The notes under the pieces were generated by a model. It did no database searches. It was given only the letters and a program-made list of their open reading frames with translations, and was not told where the DNA came from. From Firmicutes bacterium UBA3920 (GTDB taxonomy: Bacteria; Bacillota; Clostridia; Caldicoprobacterales; Xylanivirgaceae), in assembly GCA_002386065.1 (NCBI GenBank), contig DGES01000081.1, forward strand, positions 2,929 through 15,462: a stretch of 12,534 nt of DNA. The letters are read 5' to 3'. The translations under genes and the position numbers were made by a program. Position 1 is the stretch's first letter. Every line of letters starts with the position of its first letter. Below, piece by piece: positions 6,463 through 12,534 of this stretch.

Positions 6463-7887
6463 TTATATCTTGATATCTAGGGTACCTCTTGCTATTGAAA
6501 TTGTAAATAAATATCTATATATGGTATTTCTATCTTTAAGATTTGCTAAATTAAAGTAATTTACTACGAAACCGTACGATTTTAAAATTCCAATTATTTT
6601 GTCATCATGTTTTTTTATTAAATCTACTGTATCGTTAGAACATAATATATATACATTTATATTCTTATCAACCCCATGTATAAACAATTCTATTCTTCCA
6701 ATATTTGAGAATTCAGACCAGAGAAAAAGATTATATGGCAATTTTTTTTGGTTGTGTTTAGGTAGAACTTTATTTATCCAGACCTCGCCAAATAGAAGAT
6801 TTTCACCATATGATGTAAATATAGGTATTAACCAAAATGGAAAATCATCTTTTATTTGTAAGCTTAAACATTCTGCTATATCAGATTCAATACGGGAATA
6901 GAGTGTCAACTTTACATTATTATCTTCAAAATGTTTTAATTTTGTTTCAAAAAAATTTATCAGTTTTCCTTCAAAATGTGTATTTACTTTAGGGAATAAA
7001 ATGTTCATATATTGGGGTTTGAGCAGTATTTTTCTAAAGATTGCATATATATCTTTTCGTATTTCTACTGGAAATAATCTAACGTATCGGTCAATGCATT
7101 CTATAATATTATTTGCTTTATTATATATATATTGTATATCTCTATCAGACATAGTTTTATTAATATTGTGGGTAGTTTTATAAAAAGCTAAGAAAGTTGT
7201 GGGTTCTTCTATAATGTTTTTCAGGTTTATTGTGGAATTATTTTCATTTTGGCTCTTCAAAACATGCATAAAATCAAAGATTTCTTCTTTAAATACGAAT
7301 ATAAACTTATCCACAATTTCTATATTTTCAGGATTTATATCCATATCAAGTTCTTGGAGTATATTTAAAATTTGTTCCATATGAGATTCAAAGGATATAT
7401 TGTCATCATATATATTAGCTGATAATCTGGTAGATATATTAATATATTCGCCATTATCGTAGCGTATCATGGCAATTATTTTATCTAAGATGTTAGATAT
7501 ATTTAGTAAATCTTCAATAGTCATATCCTGCATAAGAGTTTGAATTTCATCTGGTGATATAGAGATTTTATTTAGTTCTTGCATAAAATATTTTATATCG
7601 TCCTTATTTATTAGAGAGATTAATCTTTCTAAGTTAATACCTAAAGAAAATCCGAGTCTTTGTATATAAGCTAAATTTTCTTCTGTAGGTTCCATATTCA
7701 GAGCAGCTGTGATTATAGGGATAGTATCTATTGTATCCAAAGATTTTTCATCTATAGAAGGGTTCTTTAGATTGAGTATTGTAGAGGTAATATTATTATC
7801 AATTTGCAAGCTTTCAAGAGATTTATTATCTATTTCTGTATTGTCATATAATTGGGTTATAAGTTGATTTAAATATGAAATTTTCAT
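6463..7887 (-). CDS. Large protein with FliK-like C-terminal domain, function unknown
   Basis: The 474-residue protein is mostly helical and rich in Asn, Ile and Asp, with no signal peptide or clear membrane segment. Residues 1 to about 340 are low in recognisable motifs. From about 349 to 450 the pattern resembles the C-terminal domain of FliK-type hook-length control proteins. There is a strand pair (ENLLFGEVWINK, then LPYNLFLWSEF), a strand with NIGRIELFIHG, a strand NINVYILCSN, then a helix DTVDLIKKHDDKIIGILKSYGF. No export-switch or flagellar gene lies in the window, so it may be a stand-alone relative, as is seen in some Clostridia. This call rests on sequence pattern only. The start has AAGGTGGT six nt before the ATG, and the upstream region is 229 bp of AT-rich DNA before the zinc-ribbon/RDD gene on the other strand. 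Alternatively it could be an uncharacterised lineage-specific protein. Confidence 0.8.
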   Translation of the reverse strand: MKISYLNQLITQLYDNTEIDNKSLESLQIDNNITSTILNLKNPSIDEKSLDTIDTIPIITAALNMEPTEENLAYIQRLGFSLGINLERLISLINKDDIKYFMQELNKISISPDEIQTLMQDMTIEDLLNISNILDKIIAMIRYDNGEYINISTRLSANIYDDNISFESHMEQILNILQELDMDINPENIEIVDKFIFVFKEEIFDFMHVLKSQNENNSTINLKNIIEEPTTFLAFYKTTHNINKTMSDRDIQYIYNKANNIIECIDRYVRLFPVEIRKDIYAIFRKILLKPQYMNILFPKVNTHFEGKLINFFETKLKHFEDNNVKLTLYSRIESDIAECLSLQIKDDFPFWLIPIFTSYGENLLFGEVWINKVLPKHNQKKLPYNLFLWSEFSNIGRIELFIHGVDKNINVYILCSNDTVDLIKKHDDKIIGILKSYGFVVNYFNLANLKDRNTIYRYLFTISIARGTLDIKI

Positions 7888-8116
7888 ATAGTTACCACCT
7901 TACTTAATATATCTGTTAAAGTAGAGTATAGAGTATATTTATATAAAAATCAATGGTTTAGGTTCTAACTTTACTCTAAAAATGACATATTTTATACATT
8001 TATAGCGAATTTTAAAATAAAAATTACATTATTAATGACGTATAACAATAAATATGATACTATAGAAATACAATACTTTTAAAGGAAAATATTACATTTT
8101 AGAGAGGTGATTAAGT

Positions 8117-8193
8117 ATGCCTTATTGTTCCAATTGTGGTACTGAAGTGAAAAAGATGACAATTTTTGTTCCGTTTGTGGTGTCCAAATATCG
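8117..8193 (+). pseudogene. Zinc-ribbon N-terminus, out of frame with the RDD domain
   Basis: ATG 8117 has an excellent ribosome binding site (AGAGGTGAT, about 8103-8111) and encodes a short zinc ribbon start, MPYCSNCGTEVKK, with the first CxxC. Without a frame change this frame runs on to a TAA at 8258-8260 with unrelated residues. A one-base step back at AAA-AAG (8150-8155) gives DDNFCSVCG, the second CxxC, continuing straight into the RDD coding frame. The joined protein would be 192 residues. The run of five A at 8150-8154 is the obvious place for a missing base. It could be a true inactivating mutation, a sequencing error, or programmed -1 slippage. Confidence 0.75.
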
Positions 8194-8694
8194 ATGGAAA
8201 ATCAAGAATTTCAAGAAACTATTGCACATCAAAAATCCAGTGAGTACCAAGATGAATTAAAATATGCAGGTTTTTGGAGAAGAGTTGCTGCTAATTTTAT
8301 TGATTCATTTATAATATTTGGGATTCTAGTTATTATCTGTTCTATTATAGGGATAGATGTATTCGAAAGTTATACATATGGTGGTTCTGCAAACTATAAT
8401 GTAGGTGTACAATTAACAACGGCCAGTAGCATAATAATGATGATTGTAGATTGGCTTTATTTTGCAAGTTTTGAGAGTTCTACTAAGCAAGCGACACCTG
8501 GGAAAATGGCATTAGGTATTATAGTCACAGATTATGAAGGTGAGCGGATATCTTTTGGCAAGGCGCTAGGGAGAAAATTTGCTAAAATTTTATCCACGAT
8601 AACATTAGGTATTGGGTACATAATGGCTGCTTTTACTGAGCAAAAACAGGCTCTTCATGATATGGTAGCAGGTACTTTGGTTGTACAGAAATGA
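8194..8694 (+). CDS. RDD family membrane protein
   Basis: RDD proteins are small multi-pass membrane proteins whose transport role is largely undefined. This 166-residue part shows the family pattern: GFWRRVAANFIDS with Arg30 and Asp37, then QATPGKMALGI near 100-109, and ALHDMVAGT near the end. Three hydrophobic segments lie at about 34-54, 72-92 and 133-147. The ATG at 8194 has no ribosome binding site. The in-frame sequence upstream holds the second CxxC of a zinc ribbon and ends at a TGA (8143-8145). The natural start is therefore most likely ATG 8117 in another frame, and this start may only be used through reinitiation, or not at all. A weak terminator follows. The RDD assignment is firm; whether the protein is made is uncertain. 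Confidence 0.85.
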   Translation: MENQEFQETIAHQKSSEYQDELKYAGFWRRVAANFIDSFIIFGILVIICSIIGIDVFESYTYGGSANYNVGVQLTTASSIIMMIVDWLYFASFESSTKQATPGKMALGIIVTDYEGERISFGKALGRKFAKILSTITLGIGYIMAAFTEQKQALHDMVAGTLVVQK

Positions 8695-8704
8695 GAATAC
8701 GAGT

Positions 8705-8731
8705 AAAAGAAAAATGGTTCTTTCTTTTTTT
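8705..8731 (+). terminator. Weak intrinsic terminator after the RDD gene
   Basis: AAAGAA (8706-8711) pairs with TTCTTT (8718-8723), with a 6-nt loop, followed by C and seven T (8725-8731). The stem is A/T-only in most positions, so it is weak, but the T-run and location support it. Confidence 0.45.
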
Positions 8732-8861
8732 GTAAAAAATTACTTTTATATATACCAAATCTACAATATGTGATAGAATATAACCATATTTGATGTTCTA
8801 TTTTACTGTCTAGTCAAATAAATATAATGAGTGTATATAAAATGCTGAGAAGGTGGTGCTG

Positions 8862-9290
8862 TTGCTAAAGTGGTGGATTATCATATCTATAATAGCCCTC
8901 GTAATTGATGCTTCCACAAGTAATTTTTTCTTTATATGTTTTACTATAGGAGGATTAGGGGCTATTTTAGTGACTTTTTTAGGGTTTTCTCCAATATCTC
9001 AAGCCATAATATTTTGTATAGTCAGTATAATATCTCTATTATTTATTATTCCACTTGTAAAAAAACATTATAAAAAAGAAATGGGAAATATAGTATCTTT
9101 AGAAGATAGATATATTGGTAAAGAAATAGTGCTTGAACAGGATATATATGACAGTGCATTGATGCAGGTACAAGGTATCTATTGGACTGTAAAAAATGTG
9201 GGAGAACCTATGAAAAAGGGTGAAAGGGCTGTAATTATAGGAGTAGATGGAAACAAACTATTAATAAAAAAGAAAAGCGAGGAGGAGTAA
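8862..9290 (+). CDS. NfeD family membrane protein (short form)
   Basis: Short NfeD proteins are membrane-embedded partners of SPFH/flotillin proteins, and act in membrane microdomain organisation. The protein starts with three to four hydrophobic segments between residues about 4 and 68. It ends with an OB-fold of about 55 residues (from IVSLEDRYIGKEIVL to the C-terminus), with the family's G.YWTVKN and KGERAVIIGVDG features. I choose TTG 8862 as start because AAGGTGG (8850-8856) is the ribosome binding site and lies 5 nt before it. An upstream GTG at 8853 is inside that site. The length is 142. It precedes the SPFH gene by 2 bp and is certainly in one operon with it. A TATAAT at 8823-8828 may be the -10, but no good -35 was found. 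Confidence 0.87.
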   Translation: MLKWWIIISIIALVIDASTSNFFFICFTIGGLGAILVTFLGFSPISQAIIFCIVSIISLLFIIPLVKKHYKKEMGNIVSLEDRYIGKEIVLEQDIYDSALMQVQGIYWTVKNVGEPMKKGERAVIIGVDGNKLLIKKKSEEE

Positions 9291-9292
9291 AC

Positions 9293-10246
9293 ATGTTTTG
9301 GATTATACTCGGGATAATTGTCCTAATAACCATTATACTATCTATTAAGATTGTTAATACAGGATATGTATATGTGGTAGAGAGATTTGGTCAATTTTAT
9401 AAGGTATTAGAACCGGGATGGCATTTAGTTATTCCATATGTGGATTATATTCGAGCAAAGGTTTCTACTAAACAACAGATATTGGATATTGAGCCCCAAA
9501 GTGTTATTACTAAAGATAATGTTAAGATAAGTATAGACAATGTAATATTTTATAGAGTGATGAAAGCACAGGATGCAATATATAATATAGATAATTATAA
9601 AGCAGGTATAGTATATAGTACTATCACAAATGTACGAAATATTGTAGGTTCTATGACCCTCGATGAAGTTCTTACTGGAAGGGATAAGATAAATAAAGAA
9701 CTTCTTGAAATTGTAGATAAGATTACAGACGCTTATGGAATAAAGATTCTTTCAGTTGAAATAAAAAATATAGTGCCACCAGCAGAAATTCAAGAGGCCA
9801 TGGAGAAACAAATGAAAGCAGAGCGAAATAAGAGGGCTGCCATACTTGAGGCAGAGGGTAAGAGACAGAGTGCTATATCCATAGCAGAGGGTGAAAAACA
9901 GTCTAAGATATTGCAGGCAGAGGCAGAAAAAGAGGCAAATATCCGTAGGGCCGAAGGTCAACGTGAAGCACAACTTTTAGAGGCAGAGGGAAAAGCAAGA
10001 GCAATAAAGGAGATTTCTAGTGCAGAAGCTAAAGCCATAGAACTTGTAAATAGAGCTATAATCGATTCAGGAACAAATGAAACAGTTATTGCCCTCAAAC
10101 AAGTGGAGGCACTTGAAAAGATGGCAGATAGTCCATCTAGTAAGTTAATTCTTCCTAATGAGAGTGTATCTTCACTTGGTAGTATAGCTGCTGTATCAGA
10201 GATGCTCAAATTAAATAGGGAGGCAAAAGCTGAAACAAAGAAATAA
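9293..10246 (+). CDS. SPFH/stomatin-like membrane scaffold protein (QmcA/HflC-like)
   Basis: Members oligomerise on the membrane and form scaffolds or regulate membrane proteases. In Bacillus, NfeD-SPFH pairs make functional membrane microdomains. One N-terminal membrane anchor lies at about residues 2-22. The SPFH domain follows from about 23 to 180, with VERFGQFYKVLEPGWHLVIPYVD and the NIVGSMTLDEVLTGRDKIN segment. A charged coiled coil from about 185 to 265 is rich in EAEGK/AEGEKQ repeats, and a short Ser/Pro-containing tail follows. The 317-residue length is typical of the stomatin-like (QmcA/YbbK) type. The GGAGGAG site (9281-9287) overlaps the nfeD end, and the ATG follows 5 nt later. 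The order nfeD then SPFH is the common arrangement. No protease or other partner gene accompanies the pair here. Confidence 0.93.
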   Translation: MFWIILGIIVLITIILSIKIVNTGYVYVVERFGQFYKVLEPGWHLVIPYVDYIRAKVSTKQQILDIEPQSVITKDNVKISIDNVIFYRVMKAQDAIYNIDNYKAGIVYSTITNVRNIVGSMTLDEVLTGRDKINKELLEIVDKITDAYGIKILSVEIKNIVPPAEIQEAMEKQMKAERNKRAAILEAEGKRQSAISIAEGEKQSKILQAEAEKEANIRRAEGQREAQLLEAEGKARAIKEISSAEAKAIELVNRAIIDSGTNETVIALKQVEALEKMADSPSSKLILPNESVSSLGSIAAVSEMLKLNREAKAETKK

Positions 10247-10314
10247 TATAAAGCAAATCGGAAACAAAAAATAATTGAGCTAGTATGAAGATTGATTAAG
10301 CCTATTAAATAGTT

Positions 10315-10377
10315 GAGTTTTAAAGCAAAAACTCTATAAAAATGGACATTATAATAGTAGAATTGTATAGGAGTTTT
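10315..10377. terminator. Convergent terminator with alternative pairings
   Basis: GAGTTTT (10315-10321) pairs with AAAACTC (10328-10334) through a 6-nt loop. The same AAAACTCTATA (10328-10338) can instead pair with TATAGGAGTTTT (10366-10377) with one bulge. Read on the minus strand, the second form ends in GAGTTTTTGC, a terminator for the glycosyltransferase-like gene whose stop is at 10388. On the plus strand it lies after the SPFH gene. It is probably a two-way terminator. Confidence 0.55.
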
Positions 10378-10387
10378 CTATATTGTT

Positions 10388-11632
10388 CTACTTATTTTTT
10401 TGCCATATAGCTAGATATTCTTCAATACATATTTCTTCCTTTAAGGATTTACTAATTGAGTTTGTCTTGCATATTTCCTTAAAAAGTTTTTGATATTGAG
10501 TTGAAAGGTTGGATGCAAAGCCAACTAGATACATAAGTTCCATCTCGGCAATTTCACCAGATGCCATTATTTCAGGCATTGACAGACATTGAATGGGATA
10601 TTTTCTGTTTATATCAAGGCTTGCTATAGAAAAATTACCTTTAAATACCTGATGGATCCTTTCAATAAAAAGAGCATTGAATATATTGATAATTATGAGT
10701 CCATGCTGGTTTAATATTTTTCCCCCGTCTCTAAGTAGTCGTATTAGACTAGATTCATGGGTAAAATTATCAAAAAATATTATAATGTCATAGAGTTTTT
10801 CTTTATCTTGCAATATACTATATCCGTTATGGCAGGTTATAGTAGACACATTATATCCTCTATTTATGAGAGTATTGGGTATTATGGGATTATCTCCTAG
10901 AAATAATAGCTCCTCACCTATAGCCTTTGGTGGGAGTTTATTTAATATCTCTGATATGAGGTCATCTTTTATCGGCAAAAATTTTTCCCATTTATTCACA
11001 AATTTTTTTCGATCAATTTGGTAGACATCTAAATATTCTATTTTGTCAAGTAATGGTTCATTATAACGTTTCCCAATATAGTTTTCGTTGCAGTGAAGTA
11101 ATTCAAATCCAGCAAGTCGCGCTCTAAGAAAAAAATCGCTGAACATAAAATGGATGGAGGAAAATATTTCGTCAAAATTACCTATACTATCTAAGACTTT
11201 TCTTTTGATAAGTAGGAAATCTTCATCCAGATTTTCCACTATATTGGAAGTTGAGGATTTTGTTTTAGTCATTTTTGTATTTCGCTTGGCTTGACCGACT
11301 AGACCTATATTTTGAGATAATTTAGTACAATTCAATATATCTCTATCCCAATTAGCTGATACGGTAATTTTAGAGGACAGTATGACTAAATTATCACCTT
11401 CCGAGAGTTTTAATCCGCTATTGTAGGCTGAACTAATATTCATATTGTAGCATGATATATGTTTATATTGCATAAGGTCTATATTTTTATCATTGGGATT
11501 ATTAGGACCAGTATGAACTATTATAATTTCGTAGGGTAATGTAGTAAATTTGTTTATATTATCTATACAAGCTTTTAGATTTTCAGAGACAGTTTCAGCT
11601 ATAATGATTATACTAAAATTTGGTTTCACCAT
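10388..11632 (-). CDS. Glycosyltransferase-2-like/methyltransferase-like fusion protein, signature residues degenerate
   Basis: The 414-residue protein has two parts. Residues 5 to about 220 look like a family 2 glycosyltransferase: FSIIIIAETVSENLKACIDNI at the start, SSAYNSGLKLSEGDNLVILSSK where the nucleotide-sugar site would be, then FSDFFLRARLAGFEL and FVNKW. The usual DxD in the metal-binding strand is replaced by Ser86-Ser87-Lys88. From about 240 to 335 the layout resembles a class I methyltransferase: ELLFLGDNP in place of the glycine-rich loop, YDIIIFFDN, then LLRDGGKILNQHGLIIINI. The loop reads GDNP rather than GxGxG. The protein may be a non-catalytic relative or bind a different ligand. 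I place the start at ATG 11632 (GGAG six nt upstream), because the in-frame TTG codon twelve bases further up is part of that site. It is monocistronic and sits between convergent nfeD-SPFH and divergent fthC. Confidence 0.78.
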   Translation of the reverse strand: MVKPNFSIIIIAETVSENLKACIDNINKFTTLPYEIIIVHTGPNNPNDKNIDLMQYKHISCYNMNISSAYNSGLKLSEGDNLVILSSKITVSANWDRDILNCTKLSQNIGLVGQAKRNTKMTKTKSSTSNIVENLDEDFLLIKRKVLDSIGNFDEIFSSIHFMFSDFFLRARLAGFELLHCNENYIGKRYNEPLLDKIEYLDVYQIDRKKFVNKWEKFLPIKDDLISEILNKLPPKAIGEELLFLGDNPIIPNTLINRGYNVSTITCHNGYSILQDKEKLYDIIIFFDNFTHESSLIRLLRDGGKILNQHGLIIINIFNALFIERIHQVFKGNFSIASLDINRKYPIQCLSMPEIMASGEIAEMELMYLVGFASNLSTQYQKLFKEICKTNSISKSLKEEICIEEYLAIWQKNK

Positions 11633-11773
11633 ATCAGTCTCCAATCATATTGATTTAAAACTTAATTAAATCTAGTTTTACTTCATAATATGAGAAGTCT
11701 TTTATATTCGTTCATTAAAAAAAGTATCCTCTAGTTTTTTTGATACCAATAAAAATAATCAATCTTCTAGTAT

Positions 11774-11803
11774 AGTTGCTATGTGTACGAGGTTATAGCA
11801 ATT
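11774..11803. repeat. Inverted repeat upstream of fthC
   Basis: TTGCTAT (11776-11782) pairs with ATAGCAA (11795-11801), extended by a G-T wobble and an A-T pair, with a 12-nt loop. It ends about 35 bp before the predicted fthC -35 and may be an operator for fthC or the glycosyltransferase-like gene. No protein is assigned to it. Confidence 0.35.
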
Positions 11804-11838
11804 CTTATTTGATTGTCTGGTGTAAAATCATGAATTGA

Positions 11839-11867
11839 TTGACTATATAAAATATGTGCATTAAAAT
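11839..11867 (+). promoter_or_regulatory. Predicted promoter of the cyclo-ligase gene
   Basis: TTGACT (11839-11844) and TAAAAT (11862-11867) are 17 bp apart, each five of six to consensus. The predicted start is near 11875, leaving a leader of about 35 nt with the AAGGTGG ribosome binding site. Confidence 0.65.
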
Positions 11868-11909
11868 AAGATTAGAAAATATTCTCAAGTATCAAGGTGG
11901 TAGTGATAG

Positions 11910-12509
11910 ATGAAAGGTTCAAAAGATGAGATACGTAAGTTTATAGAAAAACGTAGAGATGGATTAGATGATACTATAAAAAAATCTATGGACAATAGGA
12001 TATTTAATTTAATTATAGGACATAATCTGTTTAAAGATGCTTCTGTTATATTTACATATGTCAGTTTCAAGGGAGAAGTTAATACCCATAATATTATTAA
12101 CTACGCATTAAAAGAAGGTAAGACTATATGTGTGCCTAAGATTATTGATAAAAGTAAGGGAATGGCTTTATTTAAAATAGAAGATCTTTCCTCTCTTTCA
12201 CCGGGGTATTGTGGAATTTTAGAACCACAAGTTAATTTAGGCACACTTTCAATTGATTGTGTGGATTTGATTATAGTACCAGGTTTAGCATTTGATATGC
12301 GGGGAGGGCGCATAGGTTATGGTGGTGGTTTTTATGATAGATTACTAGCTAGCTCCTCTGCAGACGTGAGTAAAGTGGCTCTTGCGTATGAGTTTCAGGT
12401 ATTTGATAAAATACCAACGGACAAATGGGATAAGGGGGTAGATATGATAATGACAGAAGAGAGAATAATTGACTGTAGATATGAAAACAATTTAAATAAC
12501 CTGCTATAA
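11910..12509 (+). CDS. fthC: 5-formyltetrahydrofolate cyclo-ligase
   Basis: Converts 5-formyltetrahydrofolate and ATP to 5,10-methenyltetrahydrofolate, salvaging the stored folate form into one-carbon metabolism in the cytoplasm. The N-terminal helix with RKFIEKRRDGL matches the family's conserved KxxxRxxxR start. The C-terminal signature DLIIVPGLAFDMRGGRIGYGGGFYDRLL, with its glycine-rich GRIGYGGGFYDR core, is diagnostic and includes the ATP-binding residues. The length of 199 is usual. The ATG follows AAGGTGG (11894-11900) by 9 nt. The gene has its own predicted promoter and is not part of the neighbouring transcripts; the window ends just after it. Confidence 0.96.
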   Translation: MKGSKDEIRKFIEKRRDGLDDTIKKSMDNRIFNLIIGHNLFKDASVIFTYVSFKGEVNTHNIINYALKEGKTICVPKIIDKSKGMALFKIEDLSSLSPGYCGILEPQVNLGTLSIDCVDLIIVPGLAFDMRGGRIGYGGGFYDRLLASSSADVSKVALAYEFQVFDKIPTDKWDKGVDMIMTEERIIDCRYENNLNNLL

Positions 12510-12534
12510 AAAATGTCGAGCTAATTGCGATGTA

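Noticed and set aside
6599..7384. Plus-strand open frames opposite the FliK-like gene
   Set aside because: They are hydrophobic by antisense of an AT-rich gene and lack ribosome binding sites; the minus-strand frame is long and well started.
9752..10209. Minus-strand open frames opposite the SPFH coiled coil
   Set aside because: Repetitive coiled-coil coding gives long antisense frames; no features of a gene are seen.
11705..11755. Minus-strand hairpin GTATC/GATAC followed by seven T
   Set aside because: The stem is only 5 bp with a 13-nt loop, and no minus-strand gene ends before it, so it is not called as a terminator.

Overview
The window is AT-rich DNA with strong GGAGG-type ribosome binding sites. 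It carries a class III (anaerobic) ribonucleotide reductase, a tyrosine T-box leader and NrdR boxes. Together these point to a low-GC Gram-positive anaerobe, most likely a member of the Clostridia (Bacillota). No rRNA or other taxonomic marker is present, so the genus is left open. There is no clear prophage, insertion sequence, CRISPR array or tRNA gene. The window reads as a chromosomal housekeeping region with a few poorly characterised genes.

Layout, left to right. Positions 1-272 hold no gene but several inverted repeats. A small GIY-YIG protein (minus strand, 273-524) follows. A non-coding stretch then leads into nrdD-nrdG (982-3832), the anaerobic ribonucleotide reductase and its radical-SAM activase. 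Their promoter region carries two NrdR boxes 32 bp apart that overlap the predicted -35 element and start site. A promoter and a complete tyrosine T-box riboswitch (UAC specifier, UGGU bulge, terminator) then control tyrS (4279-5499). A 17-bp hairpin separates tyrS from two minus-strand genes: a membrane-anchored PIG-L/LmbE-type deacetylase (5583-6350) and, upstream of it, a 474-residue protein whose C-terminus resembles the FliK hook-length-control domain (6463-7887).

The plus strand resumes at 8117 with a zinc-ribbon/RDD membrane protein that is frameshifted in a run of five A residues. Next comes an NfeD-SPFH (stomatin-like) membrane pair (8862-10246) of the type linked to membrane microdomains. 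A convergent terminator separates it from a minus-strand glycosyltransferase-like/methyltransferase-like fusion whose signature residues are degenerate in both halves (10388-11632). The window closes with 5-formyltetrahydrofolate cyclo-ligase (11910-12509), which has its own promoter.

The best-supported functional link is the nrdDG unit making dNTPs under NrdR control. The observations most worth following up are the RDD frameshift, the isolated FliK-like protein, the PIG-L protein with HPED in place of HPDD, and the degenerate GT/MT fusion. I see no convincing evidence of a wholly new multi-gene system.
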